Shown: positions 1 to 12,254 of the stretch, one piece after another
How the letters are laid out: each line of letters opens with the position of its first letter
How positions within the stretch are numbered: position 1 is the stretch's first letter
From: Trogon surrucura
Lineage: Eukaryota > Chordata > Aves > Trogoniformes > Trogonidae
Assembly: GCA_020746105.1 (NCBI GenBank)
Contig: CM036621.1
Location: forward strand, 54,222,264 to 54,286,263
DNA length: 64,000 bases
Reading direction: 5' to 3'
Translations under genes and position numbers: made by a program
Notes under the pieces: generated by a model
Told to the model about the DNA's origin: nothing
Database searches by the model: none
Seen by the model: only the letters and a program-made list of their open reading frames with translations

Positions 1-584
1 GAGCAGGAACGCCTCGATAATGCTACATAGGAACGTGTCCAGGCAGGTCTTGAATGTCTCCAGAGAAGGAGACTCCACAACCTCCCTGGACAGCCTGTTC
101 CAGGGCTCCGTCACCCTCACTGAGAAGAAGTTTCTTCTCGAGTTTAAGCGGAACCTCTTATGTTCCAGTTTCAGCCCATTACCCCTTGTCCTATCAGTGG
201 TTGTCACCGAGAAGAGCCTGGCTCCATCCTCGTGACACTCACCCTTGATATATTTGTAAACACTAATGAGGTCACCCCTCAGCCTCCTCTTCTCCAAACT
301 AAAGAGCCCCAGCTCCTTCAGTCTTTTCTCATAAGGGAGATGCTCCACTCCCTTAATCATCCTAGTTGCCCTGTGCTGGACTCTCTCCAGCAGTTCCCTG
401 TCTTTCTTGAACTGAGGGGCCCAGAACTGGACACAATATTCCAGATGGGGTCTCACCAGGGCAGAGTAGAGGGGCAGGAGAACCTCTCTTGACCTACTAA
501 CCACCCCCCTTCTAACACACCCCAGGATGCCATTGGCCTTCCTGGCCACAAGGGCACAGTGCTGGCTCATGGCCATCCTGCTAT
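1..584 (-). mobile_element. CR1 LINE 3' fragment, cut by the window edge
   Basis: The stretch carries the antisense hallmark phrases of chicken-repeat-1: ctccctggacagcctgttcc, cccattaccccttgtcctat, ctccagatggggtctcacca-like text near 450 and ggccttcctggccacaaggg near 540. The element therefore lies on the minus strand, with its 5'-truncated end near 584. The 3' tail lies beyond position 1. The wording differs from the CR1 copies at 20.7, 38.9 and 39.4 kb, so it is another subfamily. Any ORF in it is decayed CR1 sequence. Confidence 0.95.
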
Positions 585-2922
585 ATTCGTGCAATTCCAG
601 ATTTCTCAGCATTCCACGTGCGTTTCTGTTGGTGTGTGTATGTGCACATATGCACGCAACTTAAGAAGCAGCAAGTTTTGGATAATCCAAAGTATGTTAT
701 TTTATTTAACTGAACTATTTCAGGAGCACAGGGAAACTTACTACAATTGAAAGTTATTATAGGTGTTGATGTTCTTTGTGATCCCTTTCCAAAGTTCTCC
801 ATGGTCCTACTTCCCTCCCTTCCCAGTAAAATTTGAGCTTTTCATTAAGGCCATTAAAAGCTCAGTATCCCCATTTTTTCCATCTCTGTTGGAAGCTCTG
901 ATGAAGCAGGTTTGTGTACGTCTCCTTTGTGCTATGTGTGTATTTCTAGTGCTGGGGAATAATTCAATGTTGAGACAGTTGTGCCTAACTTCAGAAACAT
1001 TTCAATAATCGTCGTAGTTATATTAATGTATTTGGCAATAACTAAATAATTTAAAAGATTTTAAAAAAATAAAGCAGGAGAGGTTATGGATAAACATACG
1101 ATGTCGATGTTATAACAAAGATATTGCCAGTTAAATTTCTTCTTTCTCAAATAATACAAGGAAAAGAACAAATGACCATGTGGAATATGATTCAGTGATT
1201 CCCCTCCTCAACTGACGACTTAAACTGGATTCCAAAATACCTGGATATGCCTTTTTTTTGTCGTATGTGGCAGAAAGTTTGCGAAGTGTCAGAATTTTTA
1301 CTTCTCTCTAGTCTAAAGAATAATGCAGAGCTATTAAAGTGAAATGCTTGGCTAAACGTGTGTGGGTCAAGGCTTTAATGCAGTTAGCTCTCGTTAGTCA
1401 CCTACTAGTGGCAATCAAAAACCTAAACCCTAAGAACTAATGAAGTATAATTCTGTTAAGATGCAAACCAATAAAAAAGGAGAAATAAAAGGTATCACAA
1501 ATTATGCTGGTTGCTCACTAATCCTCTTGTGCTCAGATGCTGTATCGATACAATGCAACAGGATCTCCCACTTGTCTGAACCTTGTGTGTGCTGCAGTCC
1601 CTGAAGGAGCAGCTGGAGTTACACATGCTCTGACAGCTTACATTCATTGTTCCATTACTTTTTTCCGTAGCCTTTATTTTAGCATTATTTTAATGCACTA
1701 TTAAATTCTAATTTCCTTTTTTAATGATATCTAAGTGCAAAAGAAAGGGGAAAAATTATTTCCATTAGTTTCAGAGTTCCTGTATAAACTAAGATTTTGT
1801 AAATTAACACATTTCAACTGCCTCTAGAAAAATTTTACTCTGTGGTCACACTAGGCTAAAGCCAGCATTAAATTATTATAAGATAACTTTACAACTGTAA
1901 TAGCAGACCATGGTTAGGCATGGCCAGCGTGTCTCCATAAATTTTATCTTGTCATTAACAGAAATAAAAGATGCTCTTCTGTACTTTCTCATGTTATGAT
2001 GAGTTAAAATTTATACACTACTCTCAAGCTTGATTAAATAAGAGAGACAAGCAATAATATGTAAGTCATTCTAGTGCTTTTACAAAGATATCACTATGTT
2101 TCTGCCAAGGGTTATTAGAATTTGAAGACAACTGTCTAAACGAGTAGTCCATCTGTCAAGAACCCGTTTGCTCCGAGGGATCCCCAAAAGCGTATATAAA
2201 TAAGGACAAAGTAACATGCATGCAGTGTAGACCAAGGAACTCCACTTTTTCTTCTCAAAGGTCTTTAAAAGCTACACTGATACTTCAGTATAGAACTGTA
2301 TTACAGTCACAGTAGCCACCAATTTAAGTTTGCCATTTCATCACATTTTTTACCTAATCATCTTGAAATGCAGTGTACACACTGCAACCTGTATGGTATG
2401 CCTGTAGCAAAGAACTACTGTCCTCATTTCATGGTATCTTCAGAAAAGCACTAGAGTGACCTATGTCGTTTGTCCCTCTTATTTAATCAATAACAAAGAA
2501 CCAGTGTCTTCATTTTATGATGGGGTAACAAATGCAGGTGCCTTTCTCAAGGCAAACAGGTAGCCTGCAAAGCCTGTCAAAATTTCAGGCTGGAATGTTG
2601 TGCGTTTTTTTCATTATTTTTTTTTTTACAGCTGAGTTACATAGCTTGGAAAACAGCTATAACGAAAATGCTGACACAGTCTTAACTACCCTACATCAAT
2701 ATGAGCGTGCTGCTGTAATAGGCTTCTGTGATCTCAAGAGACTATGTTAAATAATTTATAATTAAAGTAATTGTATTGTGAGAAAGAAAAGTTCATGGTA
2801 TAGTGCACATTTTATAAATGGCCTGAAAAAAATATGAGCCATGACCAGACAAGCAAATTTTTTTACTTTTCTTGTCTCCTATGTCACTAAGGAAGGGCCT
2901 ATGCAGAGAAATCCAAGTGGAG

Positions 2923-3018
2923 AAAAAACACCCACACCAAACAATCACAAACCCAAACAAAAAAAAAACCCCACACAATCAAAACCAAACCCTACATCCA
3001 CAAAATCAACCCAACACT
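2923..3018. repeat. G-free A/C-rich low-complexity tract (96 nt)
   Basis: No G occurs on the plus strand over 96 consecutive bases; the tract is almost entirely A and C with about six T. On the gene-sense (minus) strand it is therefore a G/T tract without C. Motifs such as aaccccacac and accaaaccc recur irregularly without a fixed period. Confidence 0.85.
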
Positions 3019-5372
3019 GCAAAAACGAACTAACCCCGTAGCCTCCACACATTCAGTGTTACATTATTCTACAGAGAGCCTAGTTTACCATTTAGAGGCA
3101 ACTAAAAGGACATTTATGGACAAAGGGGTTGGTATTGTCTCATAAGTAACTCAAGAGTAGTAAATATTTTGGTAATGGAAGACAGCCACAGACCCATTTT
3201 CTTTCAAGCACTTCTTCTCCTTATGGTTAAAAAGTAGGAGTTTTAAGAAAACCACAACTGAAATCCTTTCATTAAAACACCTCTTAAACAATACAGAAAA
3301 TATCTTACCTTCCACTCAAAGATGAAAAAAAGGGCACTACATGTATTCCCAAAGGTCCACCTTCCCCAGAAATTTCCACTGTTTTTGTCATTTCACTAAA
3401 AAAGAGCACAGGGAAAACACATCTCTCATGCTTCTTCACAGAATTCTCTATGTTAAAACAAATCCCTGACTGATCAGATAGCAGAAATGATTAAAAAAAA
3501 AAATCAACCCAGAGCTCTTTAATATATAAAAATCTGATTAAATGTAAAAAGGTTATCAAATTCTTTAATTTTTTATTAGCATTTGTGTACTTTGAAAGGG
3601 AAAGACATCAAGTACCAGACATTTTCTCAAGTCAACTCTTAAGTAAATTAACCAGAATATTAAAGAATAAGCTTTTAAGTCATGAGAGATTTCATACTGT
3701 ATTTGTTTTTTAAAAAAGGTTATTCTATATGTTCTTATTTTTAAGTTCCACATGAACTGCTTTAGTTGATTTCCTCATGCAGACACATAAACCTGAGGAC
3801 CACACATTAAGGACATCAAGCCAAAACCAAATTGGTCGTATTTAAACATCTTGATTTCTGCCCTCAGCTGCATAAAAACCTCAATGACAAAGAAAGAACA
3901 AACCAAACTGTAATCAAAAGTGCAACTCAGCTCATTTTTTCAGGAAGTTTCCTTCCTCAAACACCATTATCACAAACCTCTACATTATCTCTGACAGTTT
4001 TTGCTGTTTCATGGCTATGTGCTGTTTCATTTCCTATTGCGTATTTTACATGGCCAGCCTTACCGTGACCTTAGCTCTATTCTGGGTGATCCTAATTTGG
4101 AAAGGAAGGTACTTGAGTTGGGGAGAGAGAAACAAAAATGAGTAAGGTCTGTATTTTAGCAGATGACATTTCTTCTTTCTGTACTAGTCTACACCTTCTG
4201 TAACACCCACTCCCCTCAAATCCTAGTGAACACCATTAGAACTCAGCATTAGTGGCCAGCGGACAACTACCGAGTATTTCCATCTACATTTGAATACCCA
4301 AATGCATTCAAGCTACAAGAAGCTCAAGACTTTCTGGTCAATCCTATAGCAATGCAACCTATATTCATGTCGCTGTATTTATAACATGGGCAATGATCAA
4401 CATACATTTGTATTTGCTGTTTTTTTTGTTCCCTATATGGTTCTCCCTTCATGAACCAAACAGGGAAATCCTGACAAAATCTTCCTGTAAGTCTTTTAAG
4501 AAAACTTTTTTTTTCTAATGAAACTGGTCAGAAAAACTAATCAGGATGGTTACCAAAAACTCAAAAATGCATGGATAGGAAATTAACTCCTCTTTCAGTT
4601 CCATCTTCAACTTCCTCCAATTCTCTTAACAGAACAAAAAAAAAAATATAATTAAAGGGCTACTTTTATTGTCCTTTGAACTTCTACAGAATCAAAACAT
4701 ATGAGGAAATGAAGTAGCCAAATCCTATAGATCTAGAAAATAATCAGAAGTAATAAATGAGCTTTCATTTGTAAAAGGAAAATTTAAATAAATGACAGTT
4801 GTCCCCAGATAACCTCATGTTGCTTAAGTACTGCAGGGAAGAGTTGTCTTCCTAAGCAACTGTAAAATAGAGCAGGAATTTTTTTGAGGGCTATCACAAT
4901 AGACAGGTTAGCTGTCATATTAAATCAATGCACTTACAGTTATAAGTAGGCTCAAAGCCAAAGAAAACATACAAGTTTATTTTTAAACTTAACATGAAAT
5001 CTACACACTAAGAAAAATAGTTTTCTTTGTGAAAACAAATAGCAGCATGTACATTGTGTATTACTTTTAAAAATGTTGTGGCACATCCTAAATGTTACTG
5101 ATGTACTAAAGCACTAAATACCCAGAATAATAGCACACTCTGTATACATGGATGTAAAAATCAGAGTTTAGAATTGTATTTTTAATCAAAATCCCATGAG
5201 CCAGAACGATTTTTCATTTTCAAACAAATGTGATTCTTAGTTATACCTGAGACAAAAACTGCCCTTCACAAAAACCTCAATAGATCTTTGAGGACATATT
5301 ATTTGTGTATTATAGCTATGAAAGTCTGACAGTTCAAAATTAAAAAAATAACCCAGGATATCCAGGATTCAG

Positions 5373-5402
5373 TTGGTGGTTTGGGTTTTTTGTTTGTTTT
5401 TA
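5373..5402. repeat. G/T-rich low-complexity tract
   Basis: The sequence reads ttggtggtttggg followed by T-rich text with gtttgttttt. It is one of several similar tracts in this window (also near 29.15, 30.37, 47.39 and 50.33 kb). Confidence 0.7.
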
Positions 5403-6599
5403 ATTCAGGAGCCTCAAAGATTAGAGACTTGGAAAAATTTGGCATCATTCACTCATGTTGTCCATCTTTCAGCAAGAACAGCTGGATTCCAGCAGTGTGC
5501 TCACAGTTTACACTATACTGGGGACAGTATTCAGGAATAGGGCATGGCTGAAAGAGATCCTAATCAAAATGAGCTTTAAGAACACTAATTACTGAACTCC
5601 ACAGGCACAAGGGACACCAGGGTGCTGGGACTCTCTAGCAGTCTGACAAAGTCAAGTTAAAAAAATGAAATTTGGAGTTCGGAGAAGGCAGAATGGTTTT
5701 CCACTGCTGGCTGATAGCTCTGATATGACCACAGAGTAGGTAACCTACGGATATACTACAATATTCAAGACCTTTAAAAAAACAAGCATATCCCCAAAAT
5801 AGGAAATAATTAAATTCCAAAAGTTAGCAATCTACTAGTGACCTCCTCCTATTTTAAATCTCACCTATACACTTTAAATGCATTTTGCAGGGAAAGAAAA
5901 AACAAATCTGGTCTATCAATTCAGTATAAAGGATCTGGAGTCCAAGTGCTAGCTGGGGAGGAGAGGCTGGGAGTATTGGCGAGCAACAGAGAGCGGGTGC
6001 CTTCATGTGCTACCCTGCCAGTGTCTCCTGCATGTTCTTCAGGGAGCAGACAGAGCTTCTACCTCAGAAAACACTGCCCTTGCTGAGTCTGCAACCCAGT
6101 TTCTACAGAATATATTTGCATGTATATATATTCCTATAGCGATCAAGTGAACTATTAAAAAGCATTTACGTCAGTGAAATTTATCAGGACTGCACGGTTT
6201 TCACCCCAACTAGAAACAGAACTCAGGCTTCTTCAAATGCATGTTGGCACCTCCCTCCCCCTCCTCGCCACACCAGAGGTGCCTCAGAGGTCTGAGTGAA
6301 GAGAGAACACCTGCCTGGCGTGACCTGACTGGGGCACACGAGACCACGTTCCATGCTGTACTATTGATTTTTAACCTGAAGAAGCTATCATCATTTACTA
6401 TTTAAATTCTTCATTGCTTGATGTTTATTGATTTCTGCCAGATTCTTTACAGTCTAGCACATTTGTCAGGAAGGCTTGCCATGCATATTATTAAAAATGT
6501 TGATGAGTTTAGCAAAGAGAGAGATAGAGAAGATGTATGCACGTGCGTAGCGAGTATGCACAGCAGCCCATCTGAAGAGTGGAAAGCAAAATTTAAATA

Positions 6600-7950
6600 G
6601 AATGCTGCACATTCAGCAGCACATATTCAGTGGTGAATCAGTTTGATCTTCAGATTGGCAGTGCCCTTGCTGCCGAGTGCTATAGCTCCCTCTCCTGAAA
6701 ACTCTATCAGAATTAGCCGCTGAAAGTTGAAAGCAGCAGAAAGTTTCTCCACAAACAATCCAATAATACTGAAGAACCAGTCTCATCCACCGAGCACACA
6801 GATGATTAAGGGGGTCCCTCTCTCCAGAAGCAACCATTTTGGAGCTTTGCAGCAGGAGCTGGTTCTCTAAGGCACTTTGACCTTCCTCAGTTACAAACAC
6901 CAGGAGAATCTTGGTAGGATTTCTCTTGGAGAATGTAGTAGATGCAGCCTAAGGCAGATGAATTGTTTTGCAACACACTGAAGAGAGTACCTTGGACAAA
7001 GCTGCCTTCTGCATGAGTTACTGGGCAAAACTTGTCATCCCGTGTATGTCACAAGAATCTACTGCCTGAGTAAACACAGATCAAGTATTTATGATTCCAA
7101 CAGCATATTCTTTTGCCATTTTAGTCTTATTCAATACTTGCATGTTAGTCTTCAGCTCAGGCCCAACATGATGTAGCAAAAACTTTTGAATAGATCATTG
7201 AATTCCTCACACGTTTTTAAGAAAAGGTACTGATTAGTAAGCTGCTGTATCTAAAAAAATACCTTGGCACAGGATGTCAATGTTTGCCTTGCAAACAGAA
7301 AAGCACAGCTAATATTCTGTACATGCTTTGTGGCATTTTTATTGACCACAACCAAGTAAAAGGCACAGAAAATGTCACTCAGGGGCAGAGAACTCACAGA
7401 TGAAGTTATTAAGCTGCACTTCCTTGCTTGTTCTTCACTTCTGCCTCCAGTTCCACCAGCCAGTGGTGCCGTTCCAAGGGAGGAGAGCATCCTTACCGAG
7501 GGGTGCTGACGTTTGGTAAAGAGCACAGGCCTACAGGTGATGTCAAGTTACTAAACGGAGTTTTAAAAGAGGAAGCATGCACTAATTTATCCAAATAAAG
7601 AGCTTGACGACTCCGTCCATGTATTTCTTCTGCATACTGAAGTGGTACAGTTGCTGACGGTGGTAATGTATTTGTACCCATTCCTCCAGAGAGGCTTCCA
7701 GAGCAGTCAGCTCAACTAAAGCTGTCAGATCACACATTTCCCACCCACAACGCACCCCTTTTCCACATTTTTCCTTCCCTCTTCTAAACTAAGTGCTAAA
7801 ACCTCCGATGAAAATATCTTGAAAGTCCTGAAGAAGAAACTGGAGCTCAAGATGTTAAGTAGTGTGAATACACTCAAATCTGAGCAATATCTAAATAGGG
7901 ATGGGGACCACCCTAACACGGAGAGGAGAAAGCAACTGAACACGCAGAGT
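6600..7950 (-). pseudogene. Possible decayed coding remnant of unknown origin
   Basis: On the minus strand, several open stretches in different frames look more protein-like than surrounding intron. About 7590-7800 reads a segment containing DLTALVELTALEASLEEW and then HYHRQQLYHFSMQKKYMDG, before a stop at about 7586. A second frame over 7493-7681 contains LVHASSFKTPFSNLTSPVG. Near 6613-6900 a 95-codon frame opens MFVTEEGQSALENQLLLQ. Stops and frame changes separate them. I do not recognise the source protein and there is no A-tail, so this may be chance. Confidence 0.25.
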
Positions 7951-10900
7951 CAAGAAAGAGCTTTCCAGGTACAGCTAAGGGAACTGCTCTCTCTTTTTGA
8001 AGAGACAGGCAGATTTCAGCTGCTCCATTCTACCGAAAACTAAACAACCTATCCACAAAGTTTAAATATTTACTATGAAATAGTGTCAGAATCTTCCAGC
8101 TTCAGGTTTGAAGAGGTAACCAACTACCTTCTCTTAATTAAAAAACATTAATTTAGTAAAGATACTAATGTAATCTCTATTTTTTTTCCCCACTAATATT
8201 AGTTAATTCTCAGAATACAAGGTCCAATGGTTTGTAGATTAACCAGACAGCCTGCAGGCATCGGGTTTTTGTGTCTTTTTTGTTTTAAATGGAGTTGTTC
8301 CAATTCTGTGTTGTTAGATTAATGAAAGACACCGTAGGCTTTTAAAAAAAGTAAAATATGGAGAAGGGAAAAAGTGCTGCAGTTATGCTTTAATTATGTA
8401 TCTACAGCGCTTAAACCAAGGAGCTGACCCTGACCTCTGCTAAACAGAAGTGGGAAGACAGCAAACCAGAATATAATGAAAACACGTAATGAATTATCTA
8501 TGCATAAATTACCCTTTGAGTTACGAGTAATCCACTGCTATTAAGCTAAACATCCACTTCCAAACAGATTCATGTTTACTGTTCCTTAACACAGTCATTC
8601 TCACTGGGAAAAGCAAGGTTTTGAAAACCAGTATTTCTATGTATAGTGCGCTAGGGGATTCAACATGAAAGGTTGTGACAAATTTCTACCTGACTTCTGT
8701 AGAGTATCAAGACCCTGCTGTTACTTCAAAATTCCTTCAGTCCTAGTCCAGAACATGAAGGTAAGCCTGGAAATATACCAAGTTTTATACACTGATGGCA
8801 ATAGCTTGGCTTCCCTTACTCTGAACATCATCCTTACTAGCAAATAAATAAATTTAAAAAATCCATCTTCAGAAATACAAAATGATCATCACTATTCCTG
8901 TCTTTATTTATTCCATTAAAAAACATGCCAGTGACACAATCTTTCAAGTCTCTCTCCTAGTAAAGTTCAACTCTCGAAAGGTCAAATTAAAATTTTCAAA
9001 TTCCTGAGGTATACAGTCCTGAAAAGTTTCCCAGTACCTTTACAGTAAAATGTTTCAAGAGAATCCAGGCAAACAAATGTCCTTCCCATTAGCTTCTGGA
9101 AAAACGGAGCAAAAAATCCTCCACACTGCTACTCATTTCATTTGCCCAATACGCAAATAATTTTACCTACTTAAACTGGTGAACTGATGGTTTTCAGACG
9201 TAACATTTTGCTACTTGAGTGAGAAATATAACACAAGCCAAGTCTGAAGCCTTTAACTTCAACTGACTAGGCTTCATAATCATAAAACATTAATCACGGT
9301 ATTCTTTTTCTCTGCTTCCCTCTGAAATACCCATTATTGGCTGCAGTCAGAGAAGGGACAAGTCGGTGCTCTGATGAGACGGCTCAGACCACTTTCTTAG
9401 CTGACTAACTGCTATTTTGCTTCAGTGCTACAGGACATAATGATTACCAAATGCAGTGACAGGAAGGAATATATTCTTGCAGAAGCAACAGGGACAACAG
9501 TGGTTTTCTTTCTTCCAAAGCATGAAGTAGCTCACAATTAGGCTGAAATATTTGCTTTATTACCATCGCTTAACACGGTTTATTCAAATGAAGGTATATG
9601 GTATGAGGACTTGGTGGTCCTTTGCAGTCCTAACATCTTTGAAATATAACAAGAAACAAACTTGCAAAAATCAGGATTATAAAAAGTCAAAAGAGATAGA
9701 GATGCTAGTTTTACTACTTGTGGAAAAACCAGGTTCACTATTTAATATTATTTTATTAAGAAAACCTTCTTTACTCATATTCAATCAAATTAAGATACAA
9801 GTAAGACAGACAAGATGGTCTCTAGTGACTCCTTTACAAACCTACTATTTCTAATGAAAAAAAACCTTGGGAAAACAGTTTAAAAAACCCTCATCACTTT
9901 TAAGGAAAAGTCATACAAGAATAAGAATCATTGCCTTAAAATTTAAACTATTTGACTTTTGAAATTCTAGTGAATTTCACAGAAATACCAACTAACTTTG
10001 CCTTACAAAATAATGCCTTCTGAATTCATCTTAAATTCATTGTTTGAAGGTATATATTACAAATATTTGAATATAATTCACAGTTTTGAGGAAAAAAAAA
10101 TCTTGTACTACTCACTCAACATTTGCAGGCAAAACAGTGTTTTTAAAAATCTCCTCAGGACACAGGAAGGGCAAGCAAGGTACATTTTGGTAGAATTGTG
10201 TTACTGGGACTCTGCATTTCAAGCAACACTGCTCCTTTCTCTTTATTTCGGTTTGAAGCAGGGGTGTGTGTGCCAATGTTTCTCTTTGATGCATCAATCT
10301 CAATCCAGAAAAAGACAACTGATCTTATCTCAAGAAAACAGATCCCCCAAAAAATAGGAAAAAAAAAAAAAAAAGAAAAAGACAACCAGTGCAGAAAGGT
10401 TCTTGGGAATACCTTGTCCTGGCCAGCTTTCCCTCTGCTCCCTGTCTGTTTGACATTTTGATGCTCAGGCACCAAGTGAACGGACCCCAATCTATATTCT
10501 TTATCATTTTTCCTTCCATACTCCTCTGTCAAGACAGTTTGCAGAATTCAGCAAAAATCCTCAGAGATCTACAGAGATTTAGGCTTATTATCGACTGTTT
10601 TGTGACATGCCAGAGAAGATCTGGCGATTTCAGAAAACTGAATACCTCTGACAAGTATCTCAGAGGTCTTTCTCATTTTTGAATGTTTCCAATGGCCACC
10701 AAAATCAGATTCTGAACATTGCAAGCAAATAGGTATCAAAAACTTCTTCTGAAGAATCACAAATGCAAGCAATGACTTGTTTAACTCAATAAATAATAAC
10801 ATGCTCTCAGAAAATTCCTAAAGCACCCTACTAAAAGCATAAGGACAACAGTAAATATGAGCATAGCATGCACAGAGCTTGATTAATCCCCATTACAAAT

Positions 10901-11555
10901 TAACAGATCAAGAGACAAATGAGTGCATATATTTAGTGATGCATAATAATTACCTCAAGTGAAACAAGCTGTAGAAGTCTTTAGCAACATTCCAAAATGA
11001 GAAAATAAGCATTAGCAACTAAACTAAGTTCTATACCTGCATGATGAACACTAATCAGCTAGCGTGTAACTTAGGGCCTGGCAGGTGCAGAGAAAGCTGG
11101 AAGAGCACTCCAGTTCTTTTTCGTCATGAGACCATTCTAAAAATATGTATCAGTACCAGCAGGCAAGAGAAGAAACTATAAAATGTCATACAAAGTAGGT
11201 GACAAGGAGGCCTCCAAGAGGGAGGAAAAATACAAACAGACAAATGAGTTGAAAAGTACAGTCTTATCAAGACAAAAATAATCTCCCATAAAAGAAATTA
11301 AATGATGACTCACAAGAACAAAGAGAAAATAAGAAAACAACTCTCTTAGAAAAGACTAATTTTTGGCATGCTCTGTGAGAAAAGGCAACCCCTCTACTGA
11401 AATCCTGGCATGGCCCAGTGTCGTGGGTTAGGGCTGGGCCGGCCACTAACGCGGACAGACGCTCTCTAACCCCCTCTTCCCCCCCCCAAACGGGAAGAGA
11501 AAAGGGAATGAGGCAGAGAGACTTACAGATGAGAGAAGAAAAAAACTACAACAGT

Positions 11556-11561
11556 TTTAAT
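11556..11561 (-). terminator. Polyadenylation signal ATTAAA of solo LTR A
   Basis: ATTAAA on the minus strand is followed within a few bases by TGTTGTAG and a T-rich run, a plausible GU/U-rich downstream element. It lies about 330 bp after the TATA box, so the R region would be long. It is conserved in the second LTR. Confidence 0.55.
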
Positions 11562-11811
11562 GAAAATAATGGGAATAATGGTAAAAAGATAAAAGTAAAG
11601 AACTATATACAACTCTAGACAGTAGCCCGATATCAAACCTGACTCCCTCCCCCGATAGAAATCACCACTGGTGCTGCAGAGCAGGAGGCACTGGGGAAAC
11701 CCCAGGCTCAGCGGCGGCGGGAGCTGGATACAGGGAGCTGGATTCGGGAACTCAGGATCCGGATCAAAATCAGGAGGTCAGATGGAGTCCTCTCTGGACA
11801 CCGGCCATTGC

Positions 11812-11878
11812 AGAAAGGAAGGGCGAAAAGGCCGAAAAACGGCAAAAGGGGCAAAAGGGCTGAAAAAGGGACGAAACT
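11812..11878. repeat. Variable (GGGnAAAA)-type purine tract in LTR A
   Basis: Units such as gggcgaaaag, ggcaaaag and gggctgaaaa repeat imperfectly. The corresponding tract in LTR B (61022-61086) has a different unit order, while flanking LTR sequence is nearly identical. It lies just downstream of the TATA box in LTR sense, where it reads C/T-rich. Confidence 0.75.
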
Positions 11879-11891
11879 CTCGTGATCACTC

Positions 11892-11899
11892 AATTTATA
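11892..11899 (-). promoter_or_regulatory. TATA box of solo LTR A
   Basis: TATAAATT reads on the minus strand inside the LTR. A TGACG half-site, like a CREB/ATF site, lies just upstream of it (minus-strand sense) at 11907-11911. The same pair is kept in the second LTR. The function is inferred from motif and position. Confidence 0.6.
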
Positions 11900-12254
11900 C
11901 CAGATATGACGTATATGGGATGGAATACTCTCGTTGGTCACCTGTCCTGTCTGTTACCCCCCGGAGGTGCCACCTTTTACTTCCTTGTGCCCCCCTCTTA
12001 CTACCCAGCACCCCCAGCGTGGCACACAAGAGCCAGCAGTGGCCTTGGTCACTATAGGAATAAGTATAAGCAAGAGCCTTTCTACATACCAGTCCCAGGC
12101 AGTGACTGTAAACATCAGGTGTTATCACTGCCAGTAGCACACACTGTCTGCAAAAACATGCTGCTGACTTCAGAACGTGCAGCCTTTTAGAAGACACTAA
12201 ACTGAAAAGTAAAATTCACTAAACAGGACTGGGTTTTTAGCTAAACCCAGGACA

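Larger units (their letters stand above)
585..11418. other. Intronic DNA, mostly featureless
   Basis: AT-rich sequence without a recognised gene. It holds a G-free A/C tract (2923-3018), a G/T-rich tract (5373-5402), a weak coding-like remnant (about 6600-7950, minus) and a 16-nt A run near 10359. A somewhat GC-richer patch at about 5950-6350 shows no recognisable element. Confidence 0.6.
11419..12254 (-). mobile_element. Solo LTR A of an endogenous retrovirus (ERVL-like, 836 bp)
   Basis: The plus strand starts TGTCGTGGGTT and ends AACCCAGGACA, a canonical TG...CA LTR with short inverted ends. It is flanked by a perfect 5-bp duplication CCCAG (11414-11418 and 12255-12259); 5-bp duplications are usual for class III (ERVL/ERV3) elements. 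The transcriptional sense is judged to be minus from a TATAAATT box and a downstream ATTAAA signal. No gag, pol or env sequence is attached, so internal DNA was lost by LTR-LTR recombination. A second copy of the same family sits at 60621-61465, about 95% identical by eye, with differences concentrated in a purine-rich tract. The 128-codon ORF inside (plus strand) is antisense to the LTR and not credited as a gene. Confidence 0.93.

Noticed and set aside
160..492. 110-codon ORF at the left edge
   Set aside because: It lies in the antisense strand of a CR1 fragment.
11671..12057. 128-codon ORF in LTR A, matched by a 128-codon ORF at 60881-61267 in LTR B
   Set aside because: Both lie wholly inside the LTRs, on the strand opposite to their TATA and polyadenylation signals. 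The frame is shared because the copies are nearly identical.
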